The notes under the pieces were generated by a model. The model was not told the DNA's origin and ran no database searches. It saw only the letters and a program-made list of their open reading frames with translations. 11,995 nucleotides of DNA from an uncultured Opitutia bacterium (GTDB lineage: Bacteria > Verrucomicrobiota > Verrucomicrobiia > Opitutales > UBA953), in the NCBI GenBank assembly GCA_903929325.1, contig CAIYUD010000254.1, forward strand, positions 1 through 11,995, in the 5' to 3' direction. Shown here one piece after another: positions 1 to 5,317 of the stretch. How positions within the stretch are numbered: position 1 is the stretch's first letter; every line of letters begins with the position of its first letter. The position numbers were made by a program, and so were the translations under genes.

Positions 1-282
1 GATATCCATGGGGTCGGCGCCTCCTTGGAATCCTCCGCCACCACGTGGGCCTGTCTGCTGCTCAAAAGCTGCAGCCCCATGCTGGTCGTAAAGCTTTCGC
101 TTATCAGGATCTGAAAGCACTTCGTAGGCTTGCGAAACCTTCTTAAACATTTCCTCCGCTTTTTTATCACCAGGGTTGCGATCGGGGTGATACTTCATCG
201 CCATCTTGCGATAAGCTTTTTTTAGCTCTTCAGCCGAAGCACCTCGGGCAGCACCCACTAAATCATAATAATCATCAGCCAT
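1..282 (-). CDS. dnaJ: Chaperone protein DnaJ (Hsp40), N-terminal part, cut by window edge
   Basis: DnaJ stimulates the ATPase of DnaK and delivers unfolded clients to it in the cytoplasm. The 94 visible residues start MADDYYDLVG and form a complete J domain (about residues 5-70) with the essential HPD triad at 32-34 (context KYHPDRNPGD) and the closing helix with YEVLSDPDKRKLYDQHG. A Gly-rich stretch (PRGGGGFQGG, about 79-88) begins the linker typical of type I/II DnaJ. The zinc-finger and C-terminal client domains would lie beyond position 1, so whether it is full DnaJ or a CbpA-like protein is not seen; the grpE neighbour favours DnaJ. The ATG at 280-282 lies 3 bp after the grpE stop, so the two are surely co-transcribed. 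No Shine-Dalgarno sequence precedes it. The truncation is only the window boundary; the frame is clean. Confidence 0.95.
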   Translation of the reverse strand, partial: MADDYYDLVGAARGASAEELKKAYRKMAMKYHPDRNPGDKKAEEMFKKVSQAYEVLSDPDKRKLYDQHGAAAFEQQTGPRGGGGFQGGADPMDI

Positions 283-285
283 GGC

Positions 286-792
286 TTAAGCAGCAGAGCC
301 TTTGGAAACAACGACGCCTGCAGGGCGAAGCAAGCGATCATTCAGCATCCAGCCTGAACGCAAAACTCGTACGACATGTCCTTCGGCGATAACATCTGAG
401 GCTTCTTGCGAGAGTGCTTCATGTCGGCTCGGGTCGAAGACTTGCCCTGTTGCTTCGACTTCAACTAAACCGTGGCTGCTAAGCGCGCTGCGTAATTGTT
501 GTACAGCCATCGCGAATCCTGTCGCCACTGCAGTAGCCGATGCCTGCGTTGAAGCTGACTCCAAGCCGATGCGCAAAGAGTCTAGGGCGGGCAAAATATC
601 CTCGATGACGGGTGATGCCGCGAATTTACGAAGGTCCACAAGGTCGCGCTGATGGCGACGGGCCTGGTTCTGTTGGTCGGCTTGGGCGCGCAAGACAGCG
701 TCGCGCAGACGGGCAACTTCGGCCTCGAGCTCAATCATACGAGTGTCGATAGCAGGTGTTGCCTCGGGAATAGGTTCTTGGGGTGCGTCCAT
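286..792 (-). CDS. grpE: GrpE, nucleotide exchange factor of DnaK
   Basis: GrpE releases ADP from DnaK and so resets the Hsp70 cycle run by DnaK and DnaJ. The protein has 168 residues. An N-terminal helix rich in heptad-like Leu/Ala/Arg (about 18-58) is the dimerising coiled coil; PVIEDILPALDSL (61-73) is the family's hallmark helix; FDPSRHEA (119-126) and GWMLNDRLLRPA (147-158) belong to the C-terminal beta domain that contacts the DnaK ATPase lobe. It is somewhat shorter than E. coli GrpE because the acidic N-terminal tail is nearly absent. The ATG lies 3 bp after the stop of the upstream AsmA-like gene and its stop lies 3 bp before dnaJ, giving a compact three-gene unit. No Shine-Dalgarno sequence is seen. 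dnaK and hrcA are not in the window. Confidence 0.96.
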   Translation of the reverse strand: MDAPQEPIPEATPAIDTRMIELEAEVARLRDAVLRAQADQQNQARRHQRDLVDLRKFAASPVIEDILPALDSLRIGLESASTQASATAVATGFAMAVQQLRSALSSHGLVEVEATGQVFDPSRHEALSQEASDVIAEGHVVRVLRSGWMLNDRLLRPAGVVVSKGSAA

Positions 793-795
793 GGA

Positions 796-1551
796 TTATT
801 TGATGCGTTCGACTTGGCGACGAGCTTGTTCTAAAAGTGTTTCTGGGTTTGTGGCAGCGGCACGCGTCAGGGCAATCCCTGCGAGGGGTCGCAAGACGCT
901 GTCACTTAAGTTTTCGGCGGTGACGTCTTTCGCTTCAAAGGACATTTCATTGTCATCTTTCAACATCACAGTGCCTGCACGATTGCCATTGTCTTGAAGT
1001 AAAGTCACTCCTCCGACGCGAACCACTAAACGACGGATCACAAAGCCGGCTGCAGGTGCCTGATTGCCGCCGGAGCTTTTTGCAGCATTCTTATTTTTCT
1101 TTGCGGACTTGCTGAATGCCTTCGCGAGAGCCGATGCATTGTTGTCGCTGAAAATATCACCCTTGCTGACCAAATTAATACGGTCGAGGTCAAGGGTGAC
1201 TTCGTCGATGACGCGTCGCCCATCTCCCAAGAAAGTTCCGGCGTCGACAGCAACCACGAGTCGGCGAACGTGCACAAATTCTCGATCGAAAAACTCTGGT
1301 GGATTTAAGATAGAAGCGTCGGCCAAATCGATACGTCCGACGAATAAATTGCTGTCATTTTTTTCGCACACAAACCCTGACTTGGCTTGATCAAAAAGTG
1401 CCGTGTGAATGACCGACGGGATAGATCTTCCAGCAATCCACACGCCCAAGACGGCAAGGGCCAACAGGCTAACGGTGCCGATAACGATCCACTTCAGGAG
1501 TCGGACAAGGCTGAGGCCTGGGCGTGAAAGGGACAGAGACATAGCGGCCAT
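796..1551 (-). CDS. Single-span membrane protein, AsmA-like, function unknown
   Basis: I do not recognise a named gene. With the ATG at 1549-1551 the protein has 251 residues: a short positively charged N-terminus, one membrane helix (about 20-41, WIVIGTVSLLALAVLGVWIA) and a long periplasmic part. That part holds ILNPPEFF (about 81-88) followed by VRRLVVAVDAGTFLG and DEVTLDLDRINLV, a pattern resembling the AsmA/DUF748 envelope families, in which NPxGF is followed by repeated beta strands. A Lys/Ala/Ser-rich low-complexity stretch (AKAFSKSAKKNKNAAKSS) sits mid-protein, then a second beta-rich segment. Starts are uncertain: a TTG at 1573-1575 and an ATG at 1540-1542 are also in frame; the chosen ATG has TAGG just upstream. 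It precedes grpE by 3 bp, so it is probably expressed with the chaperones. A role in envelope or lipid homeostasis is only a guess from the fold. Confidence 0.8.
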   Translation of the reverse strand: MAAMSLSLSRPGLSLVRLLKWIVIGTVSLLALAVLGVWIAGRSIPSVIHTALFDQAKSGFVCEKNDSNLFVGRIDLADASILNPPEFFDREFVHVRRLVVAVDAGTFLGDGRRVIDEVTLDLDRINLVSKGDIFSDNNASALAKAFSKSAKKNKNAAKSSGGNQAPAAGFVIRRLVVRVGGVTLLQDNGNRAGTVMLKDDNEMSFEAKDVTAENLSDSVLRPLAGIALTRAAATNPETLLEQARRQVERIK

Positions 1552-1559
1552 AAACCTAA

Positions 1560-1588
1560 GCAGTAGGCAGGCCAATCTTCGGGGTCAA
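1560..1588 (-). promoter_or_regulatory. Candidate sigma-70-type promoter for the AsmA-like/grpE/dnaJ unit
   Basis: On the minus strand TTGACC (1588-1583) is followed after 17 bp by TACTGC (1565-1560). The -35 is good (5 of 6) and the -10 is poor. It sits between the tandem terminators at 1600-1660 and the first gene, the only room available for a promoter. No CIRCE element or heat-shock-type sequence was recognised. Weak evidence. Confidence 0.3.
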
Positions 1589-1599
1589 CGCCAAGCCCG

Positions 1600-1621
1600 A
1601 AAAAGGCCTCAAACTAAGGCC
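1600..1621 (-). terminator. Intrinsic terminator, distal of a tandem pair
   Basis: On the minus strand GGCCT (1621-1617) pairs with AGGCC (1609-1605), closed by a short loop, and is followed at once by TTTTT (1604-1600). It is shorter than the terminator at 1630-1660 and looks like a backup for it. It lies downstream of the lipoprotein gene and upstream of the AsmA-like gene. Confidence 0.6.
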
Positions 1622-1629
1622 GAAGGCAC

Positions 1630-1660
1630 AAAAAAGGCCCGTCGCCTGAGCGCACGAGCC
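1630..1660 (-). terminator. Strong intrinsic terminator after the lipoprotein gene
   Basis: Read on the minus strand, GGCTCGT (1660-1654) pairs with ACGGGCC (1642-1636, one G-U pair). A single bulged G is followed by an inner CGC/GCG stem with a TCAG loop, giving about ten base pairs, and then TTTTTT (1635-1630). This is a textbook Rho-independent terminator. It ends the lipoprotein transcript and separates it from the chaperone unit. Confidence 0.85.
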
Positions 1661-1665
1661 CTTCT

Positions 1666-1682
1666 GTCACACAAATGGTGAC
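1666..1682. repeat. Small inverted repeat just after the lipoprotein stop codon
   Basis: GTCAC (1666-1670) and GTGAC (1678-1682) are perfect inverted arms around a 7-base spacer, 4 bp downstream of the lipoprotein stop. There is no T run next to it, so alone it is not a terminator. It may protect the 3' end of the transcript or be chance. Confidence 0.35.
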
Positions 1683-1686
1683 TCGC

Positions 1687-2250
1687 TTACTGGGGTAAAT
1701 CCGAGGGCGTCCCGCACAAGACTTCTTCGTTTAACTCGAAGACCGGGGTTTTTGTCGGATCTTGGCCAGCGATGATGTCGGCAATGGAGGAATTGTCGTC
1801 GCTACGAATAACCCGAACCAGCAATGCTTTGTCTGCCTTGGTCAATTGAAGGAATGTGCCTGCATCAGGCTTCTCTTTGCGAACGAAAGCAATCAGCCCT
1901 TGGTCGAGGCGCACAGCAAGAATACGGGCTTTGGTTTCATCGTTCGGAGCGCCTGTGGCAGGCTTAGCGACGGCAACACCGGTATCGGTGGGCACTTCCG
2001 CTGACTTCGCTTGCCAGCTGTACTTGCGGCCCAAAGTCGGTGTAACAGGGGCAGGCGTCGCCTCGTTGGCTTCTGCAGGTGCAGGCGCAGGTGCAGCCAC
2101 GGGAGTTTCCACATTCGCAACCGCCTCAGCGACAGGCTTCGAGTCTTCAGGCGTAGGGACAGGAGCCTTGGCAGAGCCACCAGCCCATGGACTGCGACTT
2201 GAACAAGCGGTTAAAAACAGGGCTGCCGTAAGAAGTGCGATGCGTTGCAT
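1687..2250 (-). CDS. Pro/Ala-rich lipoprotein of unknown function
   Basis: I do not recognise the gene. The 187-residue protein begins MQRIALLTAALFLTAC: a short basic n-region, a hydrophobic core and the lipobox LTAC, so signal peptidase II would cleave before Cys16. The residues after Cys are Ser-Ser, which by the E. coli rule would favour the outer membrane. Residues about 28-75 are a Pro/Ala/Val/Glu-rich linker containing PAPAPAEA. A folded-looking C-terminal part (about 105-187) contains ARILAVRLDQGLIAFV and LLVRVIRSDDNSSIADIIAG, alternating hydrophobic strands that suggest a small beta domain, and a single late Cys. It is monocistronic: divergent from hisG across 106 bp and followed by strong terminators. 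No Shine-Dalgarno sequence lies within the usual distance of its ATG. A structural or anchoring envelope role is inferred only from the architecture. Confidence 0.85.
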   Translation of the reverse strand: MQRIALLTAALFLTACSSRSPWAGGSAKAPVPTPEDSKPVAEAVANVETPVAAPAPAPAEANEATPAPVTPTLGRKYSWQAKSAEVPTDTGVAVAKPATGAPNDETKARILAVRLDQGLIAFVRKEKPDAGTFLQLTKADKALLVRVIRSDDNSSIADIIAGQDPTKTPVFELNEEVLCGTPSDLPQ

Positions 2251-2299
2251 GGCGTTAAGTTAAGCCTCAACCTTCCTCGGCTAAGGCAGGCTGGTCAAT

Positions 2300-2315
2300 C
2301 CTTTGTAAGCAAAGG
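2300..2315. repeat. Perfect hairpin/inverted repeat in the divergent lipoprotein-hisG gap
   Basis: CCTTTG (2300-2305), loop TAAG, CAAAGG (2310-2315): a perfect 6-bp inverted repeat in the 106-bp gap between the divergent lipoprotein gene and hisG, 41 bp before the hisG ATG. It lacks a T tract. It could be an operator or a leader hairpin. The rest of the gap shows no convincing promoter to me, and no run of histidine codons that would suggest attenuation. Confidence 0.4.
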
Positions 2316-2356
2316 TTCAATCTTGCCCCCCAACGACACACCCCTTCCCTCTTTTT

Positions 2357-3241
2357 ATGAGCTCAACACCCACCAAACTGATGATAGGCCTGCCCAAGGG
2401 CAGCCTAGAGGACTCAACGTTGCAACTTTTTGCCCGGGCTGGGTTCCCGATCATCAAGAGCTCGCGGTCCTATCGCCCTTCATTCGACGACCCCGCCCTC
2501 GATGGACGTTTCATTCGGGCCCAAGAAGTCGCCCGCTACGTCGAACATGGCTTCTTTGATTGTGGGCTGACCGGCCAAGACTGGGTCGCGGAAAATGCCG
2601 CTGAAGTTCAAGAGGTCTGTGAATTAGTGTATAGCAGAGCCACCTCACAAAAGTCGCGCTGGGTTCTTTGCGTCCCAGAATCATCCGCCATTCAAACCGT
2701 CAAAGATCTCCAAGGGAAACGCATTGCCACTGAACTCGTTGAGACTACGCGCCGCTGGTTAAAATCAAAAGGCGTAACAGCAGAGGTAGAATTCTCGTGG
2801 GGCGCAACGGAAGTTAAGGTGCCCGAACTTGCCGATGCGATTGTTGATATCACTGAAACGGGATCGTCCATCAAAGCGAATAAGCTGCGCGTGGTAGACA
2901 CGTTAATGGAAACAACGACCGTGCTCATTGCGAACAAAGCCTCGTGGGCAGACAAAGCCAAGCGCGCGAAGATTGAACAAATTGCGCTCATGCTGCGCGG
3001 CGCCTTAGATGCGCAACATATGGTCGGGCTGAAATTTAATTTACCACGCACCGCACTCGCTGCGGTAACCGCAGCCCTGCCCGCACTCCGCAATCCAACC
3101 ATCTCGCAGCTGAGCAACGAAGCCTGGGTTGCAGTGGAAACGATTATTGATGCACGTCAGTCCCGAGAAATTATCCCTGACCTTAAGGCCCGCGGCGCGG
3201 AAGGCATCGTTGAATACCCGATTAATAAGCTCGTTCGCTAA
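2357..3241 (+). CDS. hisG: ATP phosphoribosyltransferase, long form (HisG)
   Basis: HisG joins ATP and PRPP to form phosphoribosyl-ATP, the committed step of histidine synthesis, in the cytoplasm. The 294 residues fit the long, histidine-regulated form rather than the short HisG that needs HisZ. Domain 1 starts with LMIGLPKGSL (8-17); FFDCGLTGQDW (66-76) and ELVETTRRWLKSKG are conserved; the PRPP-binding loop is AIVDITETGSSIKAN (161-175). The C-terminal ACT-like regulatory domain spans about 215-290 (MVGLKFNLPR, then AWVAVETIID and the final GIVEYPINKLV). It leads a unit with aguB (5-bp gap) and aguA; no other his gene is visible. The ATG is preceded by CCTTCCCTCTTTTT, with no Shine-Dalgarno sequence, but the protein start fits the family. 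Confidence 0.97.
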   Translation: MSSTPTKLMIGLPKGSLEDSTLQLFARAGFPIIKSSRSYRPSFDDPALDGRFIRAQEVARYVEHGFFDCGLTGQDWVAENAAEVQEVCELVYSRATSQKSRWVLCVPESSAIQTVKDLQGKRIATELVETTRRWLKSKGVTAEVEFSWGATEVKVPELADAIVDITETGSSIKANKLRVVDTLMETTTVLIANKASWADKAKRAKIEQIALMLRGALDAQHMVGLKFNLPRTALAAVTAALPALRNPTISQLSNEAWVAVETIIDARQSREIIPDLKARGAEGIVEYPINKLVR

Positions 3242-3246
3242 ACACC

Positions 3247-4113
3247 ATGTCCGCGACTCGCATTGGCCTTATCCAGCTCACCGCAGAAGAAACGCCTGCG
3301 GCGAATTTAAAGAAGGCTATCCCGCGCATTGAGGAGGCCGCCGCCAAGGGGGCTAAGATTGTTGGCCTGCAAGAAATGTTCACCACGAAATATTTCTGTA
3401 CGACCCAAGACCCACGCTTCTTTGACCTCGCGGAACCTATCGAGACAGGGCCGACAGTGACCGAACTTGCGCGCGTAGCGAATCGCCTCGGCGTTGTGAT
3501 TATTGCTCCACTTTTTGAAGCCCGCGGCAGTGAAGTCTATCACAATACGGCCGCTGTCATTGACGCAGATGGCACCGTCTTAGGGAAGTATCGCAAGATG
3601 CACATCCCTCAAGATCCTGGCTTTGAAGAAAAATTTTATTTTACGCCGGGCGACTTAGGATTCCGCGCCTGGAAAACAGCGCACGGGAATCTCGGCGTCT
3701 TAATCTGCTGGGACCAGTGGTACCCTGAAGCAGCGCGCCTGACGGCCCTCGCCGGTGCCGATATTCTTTTTTATCCAACCGCTATTGGCTGGCTTCCAGA
3801 AGAACGGGCAACCCTCGGGGTCGCTCAACACACTGCATGGGAAACCGTGCAGCGCGGACATGGCGTGGCTAACGGTTGCTACATCGCTGCCACGAACCGA
3901 GTTGGTACAGAGGGTCGGACGCAATTTTGGGGACAAAGCTTTGTCAGTGATCCTTACGGTATGATTATTGCCAAGGCCTCGGCAGATAAAGAAGAGGTGC
4001 TGCTCGCGGACTGCGATCTCGCCCGCCAAAAAGAGTTTCGTCGCATTTGGCCCTTCTTCCGTGACCGCCGTATTGATGCTTACGGCGATCTCACCCGCCG
4101 TCTCCGAGACTAA
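3247..4113 (+). CDS. aguB: N-carbamoylputrescine amidohydrolase (nitrilase superfamily)
   Basis: AguB hydrolyses N-carbamoylputrescine to putrescine, CO2 and ammonia, the second step of putrescine synthesis from agmatine. The 288-residue protein has the nitrilase catalytic triad: Glu43 in GLQEMFTTKYFC, Lys117 in YRKMHIPQDPGF, and the nucleophile Cys154 in LICWDQWYPEAAR. The sequence FTTKYFC after the Glu and the GFEEKFYFTPGD segment are typical of the carbamoylputrescine group rather than of general nitrilases or beta-ureidopropionase. The length is normal for the family. The ATG lies 5 bp after the hisG stop and the next gene, aguA, starts 2 bp after its stop. Pairing with agmatine deiminase makes the substrate assignment firm. 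No clear Shine-Dalgarno sequence is seen; translation is probably coupled to hisG. Confidence 0.96.
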   Translation: MSATRIGLIQLTAEETPAANLKKAIPRIEEAAAKGAKIVGLQEMFTTKYFCTTQDPRFFDLAEPIETGPTVTELARVANRLGVVIIAPLFEARGSEVYHNTAAVIDADGTVLGKYRKMHIPQDPGFEEKFYFTPGDLGFRAWKTAHGNLGVLICWDQWYPEAARLTALAGADILFYPTAIGWLPEERATLGVAQHTAWETVQRGHGVANGCYIAATNRVGTEGRTQFWGQSFVSDPYGMIIAKASADKEEVLLADCDLARQKEFRRIWPFFRDRRIDAYGDLTRRLRD

Positions 4114-4115
4114 AG

Positions 4116-5144
4116 ATGTCTTCGCCGCGTGAGTTAGGTTTTCGCATGCCTGCGGAATGGGAACCGCAAGCAGCGACGTGGCTCTCTTGGCCCTCCAATC
4201 GAAAACTTTGGCCAGGTCACTATGATCTCGTGCCGGCCAAGTTTGCTGAGTTCGCAGCAGCCATCTCGCGATTCCAGCCTGTACATATTAATGTCAGCAA
4301 AACCTTACGCCCAGAAGCCGAAGCTGAGCTGCAAAAAGCGAAAGCTGATTTATCAGTTATTAAACTCGTCGAAATCGCGACAGACGATGTGTGGTGCCGC
4401 GATCATGGGCCTATTTTTGTAAAACATCGCCAGACAGGTGAAGTCGCCGTGACTGACTGGGAATTTCACGGCTGGGGCGGCAAGTTTGAAGCGTCCCTCG
4501 ACAATCAAGTGCCTGGAAAAGTTGCGAAGCACCTCGGCCTACGTCACTTTAGTTTTCCGTTCGAGCTTGAGGGCGGTGGTATCGAAGTGTCTGGCGATGG
4601 CCTCCTGCTGACCACCGAAGCCGTTCAAAATAATCCCAACCGGGCAGAGGGGCGCGATGATACTGCCTTTCTCCAGGCCATCAAAGATGGCTTGGCTATC
4701 GATGAACTTCTCTGGATTGGCGAGGGCTTGGCCAATGATGACACCGATGGCCACATCGATAACCTCGCGCGCTTCATCGCGCCTCGCGCGCTGCTAGCGG
4801 TGAGTGAGTCTGATCAATCGTCTCCCAACTACGCGCCGCTTCAGGAAAACCTTCGTCGGTTACGCTCAATGAAACTTAAACAAGGAGGCTCGCTCGAAAT
4901 TATCGAGCTGCCGCTACCGAAACCTATTCGTCTAGCGGAGCGCAACTTGCCACCCAGCCACGCGAACTTCCTCATCGTCAACGACGGTGTTCTTGTCCCG
5001 ACCTATGGCCAAACCTCTGATGATACTGCCATGGGCATTATCCGTGAAGTTTTCCCGGGGCGAAAAATTGTCGGGATTGATTGTCGCACGCTTCTGATCG
5101 AAGGCGGCGCTCTCCACTGCCTTAGCCAGCAGCAGCCTGCGTAA
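4116..5144 (+). CDS. aguA: Agmatine deiminase (agmatine iminohydrolase)
   Basis: AguA converts agmatine to N-carbamoylputrescine and ammonia, feeding AguB. The 342-residue protein belongs to the PAD-porph/guanidino-modifying family. Visible hallmarks are MPAEWEPQAATWLSWP (11-26), DDVWCRDHGPIFV (90-102), the conserved GGGIEV (153-158), NDDTDGHIDN (207-216) with catalytic His213, and GGALHCLSQQQP (330-341) with nucleophile Cys335. The DVWCRDHGP version (family usually has RD.GP) is intact. Its ATG lies 2 bp after the aguB stop. It is the last gene of the hisG unit; its stop abuts a palindromic 20-bp junction with the convergent Feo operon. The arginine decarboxylase that would make agmatine is not in the window, so agmatine could be endogenous or imported. 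Confidence 0.97.
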   Translation: MSSPRELGFRMPAEWEPQAATWLSWPSNRKLWPGHYDLVPAKFAEFAAAISRFQPVHINVSKTLRPEAEAELQKAKADLSVIKLVEIATDDVWCRDHGPIFVKHRQTGEVAVTDWEFHGWGGKFEASLDNQVPGKVAKHLGLRHFSFPFELEGGGIEVSGDGLLLTTEAVQNNPNRAEGRDDTAFLQAIKDGLAIDELLWIGEGLANDDTDGHIDNLARFIAPRALLAVSESDQSSPNYAPLQENLRRLRSMKLKQGGSLEIIELPLPKPIRLAERNLPPSHANFLIVNDGVLVPTYGQTSDDTAMGIIREVFPGRKIVGIDCRTLLIEGGALHCLSQQQPA

Positions 5145-5164
5145 CCAAGCGCACGTGCACCTGG
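5145..5164. terminator. Near-palindromic convergent junction, possible bidirectional hairpin
   Basis: The entire 20 bp between the aguA stop and the stop of the convergent Cys-rich gene is a near-perfect palindrome centred on GCACGTGC (5150-5157 region). As minus-strand RNA all positions can pair (two as G-U), giving an eight-pair stem with an ACGU loop; as plus-strand RNA there are two mismatches. No T run follows on either side, so it is not a standard intrinsic terminator. A 3'-end or termination role is inferred from its position. Confidence 0.45.
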
Positions 5165-5317
5165 TCAGCGTGGCCCAATTTTAGTTGCGGAACAACCGCA
5201 GCCGCCCGCACACCCTCGCCCCTTGCGTCGGTCCTGCAAGGTTAACCAGAGACGGCGCAAAAGCCAAAGAGCCGCAGCGCTAATCGCAAGGGTTGTGATG
5301 ACTGCGTCGAGGTTCAT
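5165..5317 (-). CDS. FeoB-associated Cys-rich small membrane protein
   Basis: This 50-residue protein starts MNLDAVITTLAISAAALWLL, a single membrane helix (about residues 4-26, with RR inside), then a basic segment and the glycine/cysteine cluster GCAGGCGCSATK (35-46; Cys36, Cys40, Cys42), ending IGPR. This is the architecture of the FeoB-associated Cys-rich membrane proteins found after feoB in many bacteria. The clustered cysteines could bind iron or another metal near the FeoB pore, or help assemble the complex; the role is not established. Its ATG overlaps the feoB stop as ATGA (5314-5317), so it should be translationally coupled. It takes the position that feoC holds in enterobacteria but is unrelated to the winged-helix FeoC. 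Confidence 0.85.
   Translation of the reverse strand: MNLDAVITTLAISAAALWLLRRLWLTLQDRRKGRGCAGGCGCSATKIGPR

Noticed and set aside
1..282. dnaJ as a pseudogene because it is only 94 codons
   Set aside because: The frame is intact up to the window edge and the J domain is complete; truncation is from the window.
302..652. Plus-strand open frame across grpE
   Set aside because: It is the antisense shadow of an unmistakable grpE; the translation is Arg/Ser-rich without family features.
1551..1690. Possible CIRCE heat-shock operator before the grpE-dnaJ unit
   Set aside because: The inverted repeats here are two terminators and a GTCAC/GTGAC pair; none matches TTAGCACTC-N9-GAGTGCTAA.
2078..2100. 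CAGGTGCAGGCGCAGGTGCAG-type tandem repeat in the lipoprotein gene
   Set aside because: It is just the coding of the Pro/Ala-rich linker (PAPAPA), not a separate DNA repeat element.
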